Assembly (NCBI RefSeq): GCF_020071995.1
Contig: NZ_JABWTK010000006.1
Coordinates: 186,001 to 250,000 of the forward strand
Length of the DNA: 64,000 bases
Direction of reading: 5' to 3'
Source of the DNA: Planococcus chinensis
GTDB taxonomy: Bacteria > Bacillota > Bacilli > Bacillales_A > Planococcaceae
Below, one piece after another: positions 1 to 8,865 of this stretch (position 1 is its first letter; every line of letters begins with the position of its first letter). The position numbers and the translations under genes were made by a program. The notes under the pieces are model-generated. The model did no database searches, was not told the DNA's origin, and worked only from the letters and a program-made list of their open reading frames with translations.

Positions 1-139
1 GTGCATCCATGCCCGGCAGCTGCCAGTTTGCCTGTTAATTATTATTTTACCACTTTTAATGGATGGATAAGCCTTATCCGTAATAATTTTTGGATTTTTT
101 TTACTGTTCCATAACGCCGCTGATGCGGGATTTCAGCGC

Positions 140-173
140 AAAAAAGCCGTTCCCAGAAACCGGGAACGGCTTT
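140..173 (-). terminator. Rho-independent terminator of the fru operon
   Basis: A 9-bp GC-rich stem (GCCGTTCCC/GGGAACGGC) is followed on the minus strand by a T-run. It lies a few bases after the fruA stop codon. The remaining 1-139 bases at the window edge show no gene. Confidence 0.9.
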
Positions 174-178
174 AATAG

Positions 179-2095
179 TTATGCGGCTGCAACGACTTTC
201 TTTTTCAGAAGCCCTGCAACAATAGCTGTGACGATTGCGCCGGCAATGATAGCTGCAGCGTACAGAAGGATCTTCATAACGCCGCCGTCCACCAAGCCCA
301 TGACGAACACTCCGCCGTGCGGAGCGCGAAGGCTGACGTCAAACAGCATGACCAGCGCGCCGGTAAAGGCTGCACCGGCCACTGACGCCGGAATGACGCG
401 CGCCGGGTCGGCAGCAGCAAACGGGATGACGCCTTCCGTGATAAAGCAGGCACCGAGAACGTAAGCGGTCTTGCCGGCTTCGCGTTCCGGTTTCGTGAAT
501 TTGTTCTTGAACATCGTTGTCGCAATGGCCATGCCAAGCGGCGGTACCATGCCGGCCGCCATTACAGTGGCCATGAAATTGAAGTTTTGGGCATCCAGCA
601 TCGCAATGCCGAATGTGTAGGCCGCTTTGTTGATCGGGCCGCCCATATCGATGGCCATCATGCCGCCGAGAAGAAGGCCGACCAGCACCAGGTTCGTGCC
701 TCCAAGGCTTTCAAGGAACGCTGAAATGGCGGTATAGACTTTTGTCAGCTGCGGGTTCACGAGCATCATGATGATGCCGGTGATGGCAATGCTGAATACC
801 GGGAAGAACAGCACCGGTTTCAAACCTTCAAGCGAATTCGGCAAGACGGAGAAAACGCGTTTTACGAGAAGCGTGACGTAACCGGCCAGGAACCCGGCAA
901 TCAAGCCGCCGAGGAAGCCGGAACCGCCACTTGCCCCTTCTACACCCGTAACCGTGATGGCAATCAAGCCGCCGATCATACCCGGTGCAAATCCGGGCCG
1001 TTCCGCGATGCTCATCGCGATAAAGCCGGCAAGTACCGGAACCATCAGGAAGAACGCATTGCCGCCGCCAATGGTGTTGAGCATCGCTGCAAATTCATTG
1101 TATTCGGGGCTGTCCGGGTTCGAAGCATTGATGCCCCAGAAAAACGAGATGGCGATCAAGATCCCGCCGCCGACAACAAACGGCAGCATATTGGAAACGC
1201 CGTTCATCAAATGCTTGTAGAAAAGACCTTTGGATTCCGTATCCGCCGCTTCGTCTTTGGACTTGTCGTGCTGGTAAACCGGCGCGTCGCCTGTCATCGC
1301 ACGGTCCAATAAATTGTCCGTCTCGTAAATGGCTTTTCCGACTTTGGTCTGGATGACCGGCTTGCCGGCAAACCGCGCCATTTCCACTTTCGTGTCTGCG
1401 GCGACAATGATGGCATCCGCAGCGGCAATATCGGCATCCGTCAAACGGTTTTTCACGCCGCTTGAACCGTTCGTTTCCACTTTGATGTCAATGCCGCGTT
1501 CTTTTGCGCGTTCATTGAGCTTTTCCGCTGCCATATACGTATGGGCAATGCCCGTCGGACAAGCCGTAACAGCCAGAATGCGCTTGCCTGAACCGGCCGG
1601 CGCCGTGTGTTCATCTTCCGGTGCGACCGGCCCGTCTTCTTCCGTTTCTTTATCCGTCACGGCCTGCAGAACCTCTTGTTTCGTTGTGGCAGCCAGAATG
1701 CGCGAGCGGAAATTCCCGTCCATCAGGAAAGTAGCCAAACGCGACAAGGCTTCAAGATGGGCATCATTTGCGCCTTCTGTTGCCGCTATCATGAAAAAGA
1801 GATTGGCCGGCTGGCCGTCCATCGATTCATAGTCAAGGCCCTTGGCTGAGCGGCCAAACGCGATGGCCGGTTCTTTCACGGCACGGGATTTCGCATGCGG
1901 AATCGCGATGCCTTCCCCGATGCCTGTGGTGCTTTGTTCCTCGCGCGTTAAAATGTCTTTCGTAAACTGGGCGGGATCGTTCAGTTTCCCGGCGCGGTCC
2001 AGCTGCGCAACCAGCTCAGCGATGACTTCCGCTTTGGATGATGCTGCAACATCCAGGATAATGGTCGATTCGGTCAATAATTGCGTAATTCTCAT
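179..2095 (-). CDS. fruA: PTS fructose transporter subunit EIIABC
   Basis: Membrane permease that takes up fructose and phosphorylates it to fructose 1-phosphate. The 638-residue chain has the usual A-B-C order. An EIIA domain carries the phospho-accepting His67 in GIAIPHAKS. A linker is followed by an EIIB domain with Cys179 in TACPTGIAHT. From about residue 290 a hydrophobic EIIC domain follows, with many membrane segments. The length is normal for the three-domain fructose permease. The start codon overlaps the fruK stop by four bases (ATGA), so translation is probably coupled. It is the last gene of fruR-fruK-fruA and is followed by a terminator. Confidence 0.96.
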   Translation of the reverse strand: MRITQLLTESTIILDVAASSKAEVIAELVAQLDRAGKLNDPAQFTKDILTREEQSTTGIGEGIAIPHAKSRAVKEPAIAFGRSAKGLDYESMDGQPANLFFMIAATEGANDAHLEALSRLATFLMDGNFRSRILAATTKQEVLQAVTDKETEEDGPVAPEDEHTAPAGSGKRILAVTACPTGIAHTYMAAEKLNERAKERGIDIKVETNGSSGVKNRLTDADIAAADAIIVAADTKVEMARFAGKPVIQTKVGKAIYETDNLLDRAMTGDAPVYQHDKSKDEAADTESKGLFYKHLMNGVSNMLPFVVGGGILIAISFFWGINASNPDSPEYNEFAAMLNTIGGGNAFFLMVPVLAGFIAMSIAERPGFAPGMIGGLIAITVTGVEGASGGSGFLGGLIAGFLAGYVTLLVKRVFSVLPNSLEGLKPVLFFPVFSIAITGIIMMLVNPQLTKVYTAISAFLESLGGTNLVLVGLLLGGMMAIDMGGPINKAAYTFGIAMLDAQNFNFMATVMAAGMVPPLGMAIATTMFKNKFTKPEREAGKTAYVLGACFITEGVIPFAAADPARVIPASVAGAAFTGALVMLFDVSLRAPHGGVFVMGLVDGGVMKILLYAAAIIAGAIVTAIVAGLLKKKVVAAA

Positions 2096-3024
2096 GTGGT
2101 CACATCCTCTTCAGTAATGGGGTGTAAAACAACTTGGCTGAGCAGCGCTTCTGCATCTTGTTTCTCGCATAAATCCGAGCGGAATGCAGTGGCGCTTCCG
2201 CACGCCACTCCGTATTGGAACGCTTTCACGGCGTCCGCTTGTGCGGCGTAGGAAGCGATAAAACCGGAAACGAGCGAATCGCCGGATCCTACCGTATTGA
2301 CGACTTGGCCTTTTGGCGCCTCCGCAACAACGGTCTCGTTTGCCGTAACCAATAACGCTCCTTCTCCGCCCATAGAGACGACGACGTTTTCAATGCCGTT
2401 TCGGACCAATTTGGAAGCGTAGGAGACGGCTTGTTTTTTATCCTTGATTTCAACACCGAATAATTCCCCCAGCTCATGCTCGTTCGGCTTGATCAGAAAA
2501 GGCTTTGCTTCAACCAACTCTTTTAAAGCAGGGCCAGAAGTATCCAGGACAAAACGGACGCCTTTGCTTTGGCAAATCGCTGCAAGTTCCAGAAAATAAG
2601 TTTGCGGAACGGAAGCCGGCAAACTGCCGGCCAGCACAAACCAGTCGTCTTTTTCGAAGGAGCGCACTTTTTGGGCAAGCTTGTCCAACTGCGCTTCCTG
2701 CAGCACCGGTCCCGGGCCGTTCAATTCGGTTTCTTCTTCGGACTTGATCTTCACATTGATCCGGGTAATGTCTGAAGTTTCAATAAAATCTGTCGAGACG
2801 CCTTCATTATTAAGGAATTCTTCTATATAATTACCTGTAAACCCGCCGGCAAAGCCCAGCGCCTTGCTTGGTGTGCCCAACCGGTTCAATACGCGGGAAA
2901 CATTAATGCCTTTTCCGCCCGGATAATAATGCACATCAGCGGTCCGGTTCAGTTTTCCCGTCTTGAATTTGGGTAAATAGGTGGTGTAGTCTATAGATGG
3001 TGTAATGGTGCAGGTATAGATCAT
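2092..3024 (-). CDS. fruK: 1-phosphofructokinase
   Basis: Cytoplasmic PfkB-family kinase that converts the fructose 1-phosphate made by FruA into fructose 1,6-bisphosphate for glycolysis. The 310 residues show the N-terminal substrate region with GGKGINVSR and the C-terminal PfkB signature NTVGSGDSLVSGF, which includes the catalytic Asp. It overlaps fruR upstream and fruA downstream by four bases each, giving a tightly coupled operon. The family and the neighbours agree, so tagatose-6-phosphate kinase is an unlikely alternative. Confidence 0.95.
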   Translation of the reverse strand: MIYTCTITPSIDYTTYLPKFKTGKLNRTADVHYYPGGKGINVSRVLNRLGTPSKALGFAGGFTGNYIEEFLNNEGVSTDFIETSDITRINVKIKSEEETELNGPGPVLQEAQLDKLAQKVRSFEKDDWFVLAGSLPASVPQTYFLELAAICQSKGVRFVLDTSGPALKELVEAKPFLIKPNEHELGELFGVEIKDKKQAVSYASKLVRNGIENVVVSMGGEGALLVTANETVVAEAPKGQVVNTVGSGDSLVSGFIASYAAQADAVKAFQYGVACGSATAFRSDLCEKQDAEALLSQVVLHPITEEDVTT

Positions 3025-3773
3025 GCTTTTCCCACCTTTACAGTTGTCTTTTTTTCAAGTATTTCGAATGTATCAGCGGACAATTCATCCACGACCAATG
3101 TCGCCTCTTCCAAATCCATGATTTTCGCAAAGCTTACTTTATTGGATTTGGAATGGTCGGCCAGCACATAAGTTTTACGGGCCAAGGAACTGGCCATCTT
3201 TTTGACGGCGGCTTCTTCCGGATCCGGCGTTGTGTATCCATAATCAGGATGAAACCCGTTGACGCCCAAGAAACAGATGTCAAAGCGGTAATTTTTTAAG
3301 GATTGGATTGTTTGAGCTCCGACCAGTGCACCGGTTCTCGGCTTGATCATCCCGCCAGTCAAGTAAGTGGTGATGCCTTGTTCGTTTAATGCTTCGACAA
3401 GTGTCAGCCCATTCGTGACGACTACCAAATCTTTTTCCATCAGAAAAGGAATCATTTGAAAAGTCGTTGTGCCGGCGTCTAAAAATACGCTGTCGCCTTG
3501 CTGGACAAAACCGGATGCAAATTTGGCAAGGCTGATTTTTTCCTGAAGGTTCTGCGCCGATTTGTCGGCGACACTCGGTTCAGCCAGGTTGCGGCCCGGG
3601 AGGACAGCACCGCCGAAAACGCGTTCCAATTTTTGCCGGTTTTCAAGTTCCGTCAAGTCCCGCCGGATTGTCGACTCGGAAGCGGCCGTCAATTCGACGA
3701 TGTCCTGAATTTTGATCGTCTGTTTTTCTTCTAGCAGCTTTAAAATAAAGTCATGGCGTTCATTCGTTAACAT
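3021..3773 (-). CDS. fruR: DeoR-family transcriptional regulator of fructose operon
   Basis: Repressor expected to sense fructose 1-phosphate. The N-terminal ~57 residues are a DeoR winged HTH with the recognition-helix motif SESTIRRDL. The rest is the sugar-phosphate isomerase-like effector domain (DAGTTTFQ, TNGLTLVEAL, GVNGF). The ATG at 3773 has an AAGGTG ribosome site 7 bases upstream. As first gene of the operon it is probably autoregulated, because four operator-like repeats lie just upstream between it and ptsH. Confidence 0.93.
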   Translation of the reverse strand: MLTNERHDFILKLLEEKQTIKIQDIVELTAASESTIRRDLTELENRQKLERVFGGAVLPGRNLAEPSVADKSAQNLQEKISLAKFASGFVQQGDSVFLDAGTTTFQMIPFLMEKDLVVVTNGLTLVEALNEQGITTYLTGGMIKPRTGALVGAQTIQSLKNYRFDICFLGVNGFHPDYGYTTPDPEEAAVKKMASSLARKTYVLADHSKSNKVSFAKIMDLEEATLVVDELSADTFEILEKKTTVKVGKA

Positions 3774-3805
3774 CTATTCACCTTCTTTGCTAGTTGGTTA
3801 AATAG

Positions 3806-3834
3806 ATAATACTTGAAATCGCTTCCAAAATCAA
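3806..3834 (-). promoter_or_regulatory. fru operon promoter (sigma-A type)
   Basis: Reading on the minus strand, TTGATT (-35, 3829-3834) and TATTAT (-10, 3806-3811) are separated by exactly 17 bases, about 35 bases before the fruR start. The -35 box overlaps the first operator-like unit, and a cre-like sequence sits in the spacer. This fits double control by FruR and CcpA, but no start site is proven. Confidence 0.65.
3814..3827. promoter_or_regulatory. cre-like CcpA site in fru promoter spacer
   Basis: TGAAATCGCTTCCA matches the CcpA consensus TGWAANCGNTNWCA at 13 of 14 positions. It lies between the -10 and -35 boxes of the fru promoter, where binding would block RNA polymerase. Confidence 0.55.
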
Positions 3835-3929
3835 TCATAATCATTCATAAGCAATCAAAAACAGTCATTTGATTTTATTTTCAATCAAAATCGTTCATAA
3901 TAGAGATTGAAACGATCAAAGACAATCAT
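3832..3929. promoter_or_regulatory. Four-copy operator-like repeat array (putative FruR sites)
   Basis: Four 17-bp direct repeats close to CRATCAAARACARTCAT start at 3832, 3852, 3882 and 3913. The starts are 20, 30 and 31 bases apart, roughly two to three helical turns, so all face the same side of the DNA. Each unit contains two AATCA/GTCAT-like half sites. Unit 1 overlaps the fru -35 box. Units 3 and 4 flank a CATAAT (3896-3901) that could be the ptsH -10 box. FruR binding is inferred from position only. Confidence 0.6.
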
Positions 3930-3950
3930 TCATATTAGGAGGAATTTTAC

Positions 3951-4217
3951 ATGGTAGAAAAACAATTCACAATCACAGATGAAGCAGGTATCCACGCACG
4001 TCCAGCATCCGCATTGGTAGGTTCATTGGCGAAATTCAAATCCGACATTACGCTTGAGCACAAAGGCAAAAAAGTGAACTTGAAATCGATTTTAGGTGTG
4101 ATGTCGCTTGGCGTGGCTTCCGGATCAACAGTAACGGTGGCAGCAAACGGAGAAGACGAAGAAGAAGCATTGGCTCAAGTCAGCCAGGTTATGGCATCTG
4201 AAGGGCTTTCAAACTAA
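3951..4217 (+). CDS. ptsH: Phosphocarrier protein HPr
   Basis: General PTS phosphocarrier of 88 residues. His15 in GIHARPA accepts phosphate from enzyme I. Ser46 in [12 protein letters not shown] is the site used by HPr kinase in Bacillota, making HPr-Ser-P the CcpA co-repressor. A strong AGGAGG lies 8 bases before the ATG. The stop codon overlaps the ptsI start by one base (TAATG). It supplies phosphate to the FruA and MtlA permeases in this window. Confidence 0.98.
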   Translation: MVEKQFTITDEAGIHARPASALVGSLAKFKSDITLEHKGKKVNLKSILGVMSLGVASGSTVTVAANGEDEEEALAQVSQVMASEGLSN

Positions 4218-5929
4218 TGAAAAAAACATTATCCGGAATTGCAGCTTCGAATGGGATCGCCATTGCAAAAGCGTTTCGCCTTGAAAATCCGGAACTGAAT
4301 GTTGAAAAGACAACTGTAACGGATACAGCGCAGGAAGTAGCCCGATTCGAAGCCGCCTTAAACCAATCCACATCTGAACTCGAAGCCATTAAAGAACGCA
4401 CCGCCAAGCAAATCAGCGACAAGGAAGCGGCGATTTTCGGCGCTCACCTTCTCGTGTTAAGCGACCCGGAACTCATCGGGCCCATCAAAGAAAAAATTGA
4501 AACAGAACAGACAAATGCCGAATATGCGTTGCAGGAAACGGCAAATATGTTTATTCAAATGTTTGAAGCGATGGACAATGATTACATGAAAGAACGCGCC
4601 GCGGACATCCGCGACGTAACCAAACGTGTATTGTCTCACCTGTTAGGTGTAACCATCCAAAGCCCAAGCATGATTTCTGAAGAAGTTATCATCATTGCGG
4701 AAGATTTGACGCCTTCTGATACGGTTCAATTAAATCCGGTCTACGTCAAAGCGTTCATCACCGACATCGGCGGACGCACTTCCCATTCGGCAATTTTAGC
4801 CCGTACGCTTGAAATCCCAGCGGTAGTCGGCGCTAAAGAAGCAATGTCTTCAATTGAAAACGGCACACTTGTTATTGTTGACGGCTTGGATGGCAACATC
4901 ATCCTGGATCCGGACAGCGAAACGGTTGCCGAATATGAAGAAAAAAAGGCTCAGTATGACCGCCAAAAAGCGGAATGGGCAAAACTGAAAAACGAACCGA
5001 CAGTGACAACAGACGGACATACCGTGGAACTTGGCGCCAATATCGGTACGCCGAAAGATACGACTGGTGTTCTTGAAAACGGCGGAGAAGCGATCGGCTT
5101 GTACCGGACAGAGTTCCTGTACATGGGACGTGACCAGTTCCCGACCGAAGATGAGCAGTACGAAGCGTACTCGTCGGTGCTAAAAGCAATGGAAGGCAAA
5201 CCGACCGTCGTCCGCACATTGGACATCGGCGGCGATAAAGAGTTGTCCTACCTGCAATTGCCGCACGAATTAAATCCTTTCCTGGGCTTGCGGGCCATCC
5301 GTTTATGCCTGGAAATGCCGGATATGTTCCGGACACAACTGCGTGCATTGCTTCGCGCCAGCGTCCACGGCAATTTGAAAATCATGTTCCCGATGATTGC
5401 GACGCTGGATGAATTCCGCCAGGCAAAAGCGCTGATCGAAGACGAAAAAGCGAAGCTGCAGGCAGAAGGCATTGAAGTCAGCGATTCGATTGAAATCGGC
5501 ATCATGGTGGAAATTCCTTCTACGGCAGTTATGGCAGATACATTCGCCAAAGAAGTGGACTTTTTCTCGATCGGCACAAACGATCTGATTCAGTACACAA
5601 TGGCCGCAGACCGCATGAACGAAAACGTATCGTATTTGTACCAACCGTTCAACCCGGCGATTTTGCGCCTGGTGAAAATGGTCATTGACGCCTCCCACCG
5701 CGAAGGCAAATGGACCGGCATGTGCGGCGAAATGGCAGGAGACGAAATTGCGATTCCGATTCTACTCGGCTTAGGGCTCGATGAGTTCTCAATGAGCGCA
5801 TCTTCCATCCTGAAAGCCCGCTCACAGATCAGCAAATTGTCGAAAGCCGAGATGGCAACACATATTGACCACATTTTAGCGATGGATACATCAGCCGAAG
5901 TGGCGGACTATGTAAAAGCGAATATGTAA
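4217..5929 (+). CDS. ptsI: Phosphoenolpyruvate-protein phosphotransferase (enzyme I)
   Basis: Starts the PTS phosphate chain by moving phosphate from PEP to HPr. The 570 residues show the N-terminal HPr-binding helices, the phosphohistidine domain with His190 in [12 protein letters not shown], and the C-terminal PEP-binding TIM barrel. The barrel includes [31 protein letters not shown] and a catalytic-Cys-type motif [11 protein letters not shown]. The length is typical. It is cotranscribed with ptsH and followed by a terminator. Confidence 0.98.
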   Translation: MKKTLSGIAASNGIAIAKAFRLENPELNVEKTTVTDTAQEVARFEAALNQSTSELEAIKERTAKQISDKEAAIFGAHLLVLSDPELIGPIKEKIETEQTNAEYALQETANMFIQMFEAMDNDYMKERAADIRDVTKRVLSHLLGVTIQSPSMISEEVIIIAEDLTPSDTVQLNPVYVKAFITDIGGRTSHSAILARTLEIPAVVGAKEAMSSIENGTLVIVDGLDGNIILDPDSETVAEYEEKKAQYDRQKAEWAKLKNEPTVTTDGHTVELGANIGTPKDTTGVLENGGEAIGLYRTEFLYMGRDQFPTEDEQYEAYSSVLKAMEGKPTVVRTLDIGGDKELSYLQLPHELNPFLGLRAIRLCLEMPDMFRTQLRALLRASVHGNLKIMFPMIATLDEFRQAKALIEDEKAKLQAEGIEVSDSIEIGIMVEIPSTAVMADTFAKEVDFFSIGTNDLIQYTMAADRMNENVSYLYQPFNPAILRLVKMVIDASHREGKWTGMCGEMAGDEIAIPILLGLGLDEFSMSASSILKARSQISKLSKAEMATHIDHILAMDTSAEVADYVKANM

Positions 5930-5930
5930 A

Positions 5931-5968
5931 AAAAACCGCAAGAGCGATCGAGCTCCTGCGGTTTTTTG
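5931..5968 (+). terminator. Terminator of ptsHI
   Basis: The stem AACCGCA..AGC/GCT..TGCGGTT with a short loop is followed by TTTTTT, immediately after the ptsI stop. Confidence 0.9.
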
Positions 5969-5979
5969 TTTGCAAGTAA

Positions 5980-6053
5980 ATGAATATGCATATGAATAAC
6001 AAATGAATATATTATGGATAATAGATAAACGTCAAATGAATAAACAATGAATA
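5980..6053. repeat. Phased ATGAATA heptamer repeats
   Basis: Five perfect ATGAATA copies lie in 74 bases at multiples of about 11 bp, close to one helical turn. They could be protein-binding sites or curved DNA. Nothing proves a function. Confidence 0.45.
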
Positions 6054-6177
6054 AAAATTAATCAGTATCCAGACTGTTGTTTCGGCTGAATACTTAATTT
6101 GATAGCCAATCAAAGCGACTACTTTTCTCTAATTGGAGGGTTGGGTTTATTCATCGCTATTCATTCGTTTCAAAAAA

Positions 6178-6212
6178 GTCAAAGAAGTTCAATTGCTTCT
6201 TTGGCTTTTTTT
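6178..6212 (+). terminator. Orphan terminator
   Basis: The stem GTCAAAGAAG/CTTCTTTGGC has one G-T pair and an 8-base loop, followed by seven T. No protein gene on the plus strand ends here. It may end a short non-coding transcript or catch read-through from ptsHI. Confidence 0.7.
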
Positions 6213-6423
6213 ATATGGATGTTTGGAAAGAATACCGTGCGAAAAAAGAACATGCTGGCTTCCAGCACTTTTGATTATTAAAAATTTCCTTTGCCTTATC
6301 GTCTGTTATTAACTCTTGGTTCGCCATCAACACCATGCGGGAGAAATAATTCAATGATATATTGATTTAAGCAGTTTCTCAATTTACTAATAAAAGAAAA
6401 CGGCGGCCTTCTCTTTTGCCGAT

Positions 6424-6789
6424 TCAACTGTCTTCCTGGGTGGTCGAAGTTAAGCTGACGATTTTCCCGCCTTCTTCCCGGTCCATTTCATAAATGTCTT
6501 GATAGGAATAAGATTGGATTCCGCCTTTTTTGTCATCAATGGTCATTTTTCCCGTGACCGTTGCCTGCAGTCCATCCGTCCTGACATGGTCAATGGTCAC
6601 TTTCACCTCATGGTCGCTGTCCATATTGCCGACATAATCGAGAAACTTTTGTTTTCCTTCAATCGTTTCTTCACCTTCCATTTTCCATACGACATCGTCC
6701 GCTATATGTCTTTCAATAAATTCCAAATCACCGATTACAAACGCTACGTTCATTTCCTTGAAAAATTTTTCGCTGTTGACATTCGCCAT
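6424..6789 (-). CDS. SnoaL-like / NTF2-fold protein
   Basis: A 121-residue protein that looks like the SnoaL/NTF2 cone fold: an N-terminal helix (FFKEMNVAFVIGDLEFIERHIADDVVWKM), then alternating strands ending in YSYQDIYEMDREEGGKI. Members are small enzymes or binding proteins with varied substrates, so the function is unknown. The start at 6789 is preferred over one 25 codons upstream because GGGAGGAAAA precedes it. It lies 71 bases after the MBL hydrolase on the same strand and may be cotranscribed. Confidence 0.75.
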   Translation of the reverse strand: MANVNSEKFFKEMNVAFVIGDLEFIERHIADDVVWKMEGEETIEGKQKFLDYVGNMDSDHEVKVTIDHVRTDGLQATVTGKMTIDDKKGGIQSYSYQDIYEMDREEGGKIVSLTSTTQEDS

Positions 6790-6860
6790 CTGTATTTTTC
6801 CTCCCTGGAGAATCAGTTTTCTATTCAATACCCGAAAAAAGGAACTTGAATCCTGCACCT

Positions 6861-7820
6861 TCAACGGATTTCATGGGTTGCGGCCGCCTTTTGCAGTTTT
6901 AAAAAATAGTCCGCCATTCCCATGGCGCTGACTTCCAAATCAAGTTGAATGATCTTGTACACTTCATGATCATCTTTTACGCCCAGCCCCTGAAGGTGCT
7001 TTTGGATCCGCTGCTGCAGGCGCTCGACGAGTTCATCCGGCCCGAATCCTCCTGCAAAAGTTTTTTTGGCTTCCGCCATAAAGACTTCCAGCCACTCCGA
7101 GACTTGGCGAAGCGCCATTTCCGTTTTTTCCGTCATGCCAAAATGGCCGTAGTAGATGGCGCTGAAATGCTGGGACTGCATCCGGGAAATGGCTTGTTTC
7201 ATCGCTTCCGGATCAAACTGATTGGGTGAAGTGGACGGCAAAAAGAAATCGATTCCGCCTTTAGCGAGCTGTTCATACCGGATGCCGACCGTATCGCCTG
7301 CAAAAATGCCGTTGCTTTGAGGATCCACTATGCCGAAGTGATGTTTGGCATGCCCGGGGGTATCCCAAAACTCCAGCGTACAGGATGGACCGATTTTCAG
7401 TTGTCCGCCTTCGCCTTTTATGAGCAGCCGCTCTTCCGGAATCGGCACAATCGGATCGAATAATTTATCAAATTTTTCGCCGTACACTTGCTTTGCTCCG
7501 GCAATCAGTCGCTCCGGTTCTGCCAGATGGCGTGCACCTTTCGGATGGACCACAATTTTGGCATTCGGGCAATCTTTCAGCAAAAGCCCGGCTCCTCCCG
7601 CATGGTCCAGGTGGATATGCGTGACGATTATGTATTTTACCTGGCTGAGTTGATATCCGAGTTCTTCGAGCCCTTTCTTAATATACGGCACGGACGGGCT
7701 GGCACTGGTGTCAATCAGCGTTAGTTCTTCTTCCGCAATGACATACGTGCCGGTGCGTTCTTCAACCCCTAAGTCCATCCCGTCGATAATAAAAATCCGT
7801 TCGTTCAGCTGTTTGTACAT
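6861..7820 (-). CDS. MBL-fold metallo-hydrolase
   Basis: A 319-residue cytoplasmic metallo-beta-lactamase-fold hydrolase. The metal-binding signature THIHLDHAGG is intact. A downstream His (DTPGHAKHHFG), an Asp region (FAGDTVGI) and a later His (YYGHFG) complete a two-metal site. A ~100-residue helical C-terminal extension follows, as in the RNase Z/glyoxalase-like group. The substrate cannot be read from sequence. The second ATG (7820) is chosen because AAGGGGG is correctly spaced for it and abuts the first ATG. Confidence 0.85.
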   Translation of the reverse strand: MYKQLNERIFIIDGMDLGVEERTGTYVIAEEELTLIDTSASPSVPYIKKGLEELGYQLSQVKYIIVTHIHLDHAGGAGLLLKDCPNAKIVVHPKGARHLAEPERLIAGAKQVYGEKFDKLFDPIVPIPEERLLIKGEGGQLKIGPSCTLEFWDTPGHAKHHFGIVDPQSNGIFAGDTVGIRYEQLAKGGIDFFLPSTSPNQFDPEAMKQAISRMQSQHFSAIYYGHFGMTEKTEMALRQVSEWLEVFMAEAKKTFAGGFGPDELVERLQQRIQKHLQGLGVKDDHEVYKIIQLDLEVSAMGMADYFLKLQKAAATHEIR

Positions 7821-7904
7821 GTACATCCCCCTTAAAAGTTCAATTGTTATAATAGTGAATATTCTAACATTTTAACCAAAATATAGATACTGCGGCAACT
7901 GGAA

Positions 7905-7938
7905 TCCAAAAAGCCTTTAAGGAATTTCCTTAAAGGCT
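7905..7938 (-). terminator. Terminator after ZIP transporter gene
   Basis: 13-bp perfect arms (AGCCTTTAAGGAA and its complement) are followed on the minus strand by TTTTT. Confidence 0.85.
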
Positions 7939-7943
7939 AATGG

Positions 7944-8696
7944 TTAAATCTGTTGCAACAGCAAGGTGATAAAGATGCCGGCCGCTGTAATAAAGCCGGC
8001 GATCGGCCCGCCTTTTTCGTGGGCTTCCGGCATCATGGTCGAGGCCACCATGGCGATGATGCCGCCTGCGGCAAACGCACTGAGTATGGCCTGGACGTCT
8101 TCCGTGGCATTTTCCAGGAACGTATAGCCGGCGAGAGAACTAAGCGCTGAAGCAATCAGCACAAACACCCACATCCACAGCACCTTCTTTTTGTGGTAAC
8201 CGCCTTTTTGCAGGCCGGTTGTACTGGATATGCCTTCCGGCAAATTGCTGATAAATACAGCAGCGACCAATGCAAAGCCGACACCCCCGCCTTGTGCGAT
8301 TCCAAGGCCAATCATCGCCGTCTCAGGAATGGCATCCATGATGGTTCCGATAAAAATCGCCATTCCGGCTCCTGCTTCTGAACTGCTCGGCGCATCACTT
8401 CCGTGGCCGGACCGCTTCCGGTGCATTCCGCCTTTACGGGTTACGAGAATGTCCAAAATTGTGAAAATAAGAGCTCCCCCGAGAAAGCCTAATGCAATTT
8501 GAGTCAACCCGCTGATTTCCATCGCTTCATCGAGCAGCTCGAATGCCACCGCTCCGATCAACGCTCCTGTACCAAGCGCCATAATGTAGCCAATCAGTTT
8601 TTGCGGCAAGTTAAACGCCATCACAATCAATGCGCCGAGCAAGTTCGCCCCTCCTGCCACTGCTCCCCATAACAGCGCTTGTGCCATTTCCATCAT
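7944..8696 (-). CDS. ZIP-family divalent metal transporter
   Basis: A 250-residue membrane protein with about eight hydrophobic segments. It has a short histidine/basic cytoplasmic loop (GGMHRKRSGHGSD) between segments 3 and 4, as ZIP proteins do. Helix 4 carries FISNLPEGISSTTG and helix 5 a related motif MMPEAHEKGG, the usual intramembrane metal-ligand positions. It probably imports zinc or another divalent cation. It is transcribed alone and divergently from the nnrD gene. Confidence 0.87.
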   Translation of the reverse strand: MMEMAQALLWGAVAGGANLLGALIVMAFNLPQKLIGYIMALGTGALIGAVAFELLDEAMEISGLTQIALGFLGGALIFTILDILVTRKGGMHRKRSGHGSDAPSSSEAGAGMAIFIGTIMDAIPETAMIGLGIAQGGGVGFALVAAVFISNLPEGISSTTGLQKGGYHKKKVLWMWVFVLIASALSSLAGYTFLENATEDVQAILSAFAAGGIIAMVASTMMPEAHEKGGPIAGFITAAGIFITLLLQQI

Positions 8697-8865
8697 CCTT
8701 TCAATTCGCCAACTGTTTTCCTATTTCCCTGTCCACCACAAGATTAATCCTGTCCCTACAGGCAAATCAACCAAACCGTTAGATTCGGTCTGGAAGCGGG
8801 TATGCAGATAGCGAAAAGCATTTTCCGACTTTCATTAAAAATTCTTTGGCTGGAGTTGATCCCGA

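Larger units (their letters stand above)
5969..6423. other. Intergenic region without a supported gene
   Basis: About 450 AT-rich bases. Five ATGAATA heptamers lie at 5980, 5992, 6003, 6036 and 6047, with spacings of 12, 11, 33 and 11. A good rho-independent terminator at 6178-6212 belongs to no recognised gene. A 60-codon TTG-start frame across it is not convincing. An A/T-rich imperfect inverted repeat near 6395-6420 may end the minus-strand SnoaL-like gene. Confidence 0.5.

Noticed and set aside
3832-3929. CRISPR-like repeat array
   Set aside because: Only four short degenerate units with unequal 3-14 base gaps in a promoter region; they fit operators, not CRISPR.
6099-6281. 60-codon TTG-start frame after ptsI
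   Set aside because: It runs across a strong terminator, has no ribosome site and no recognisable protein features.
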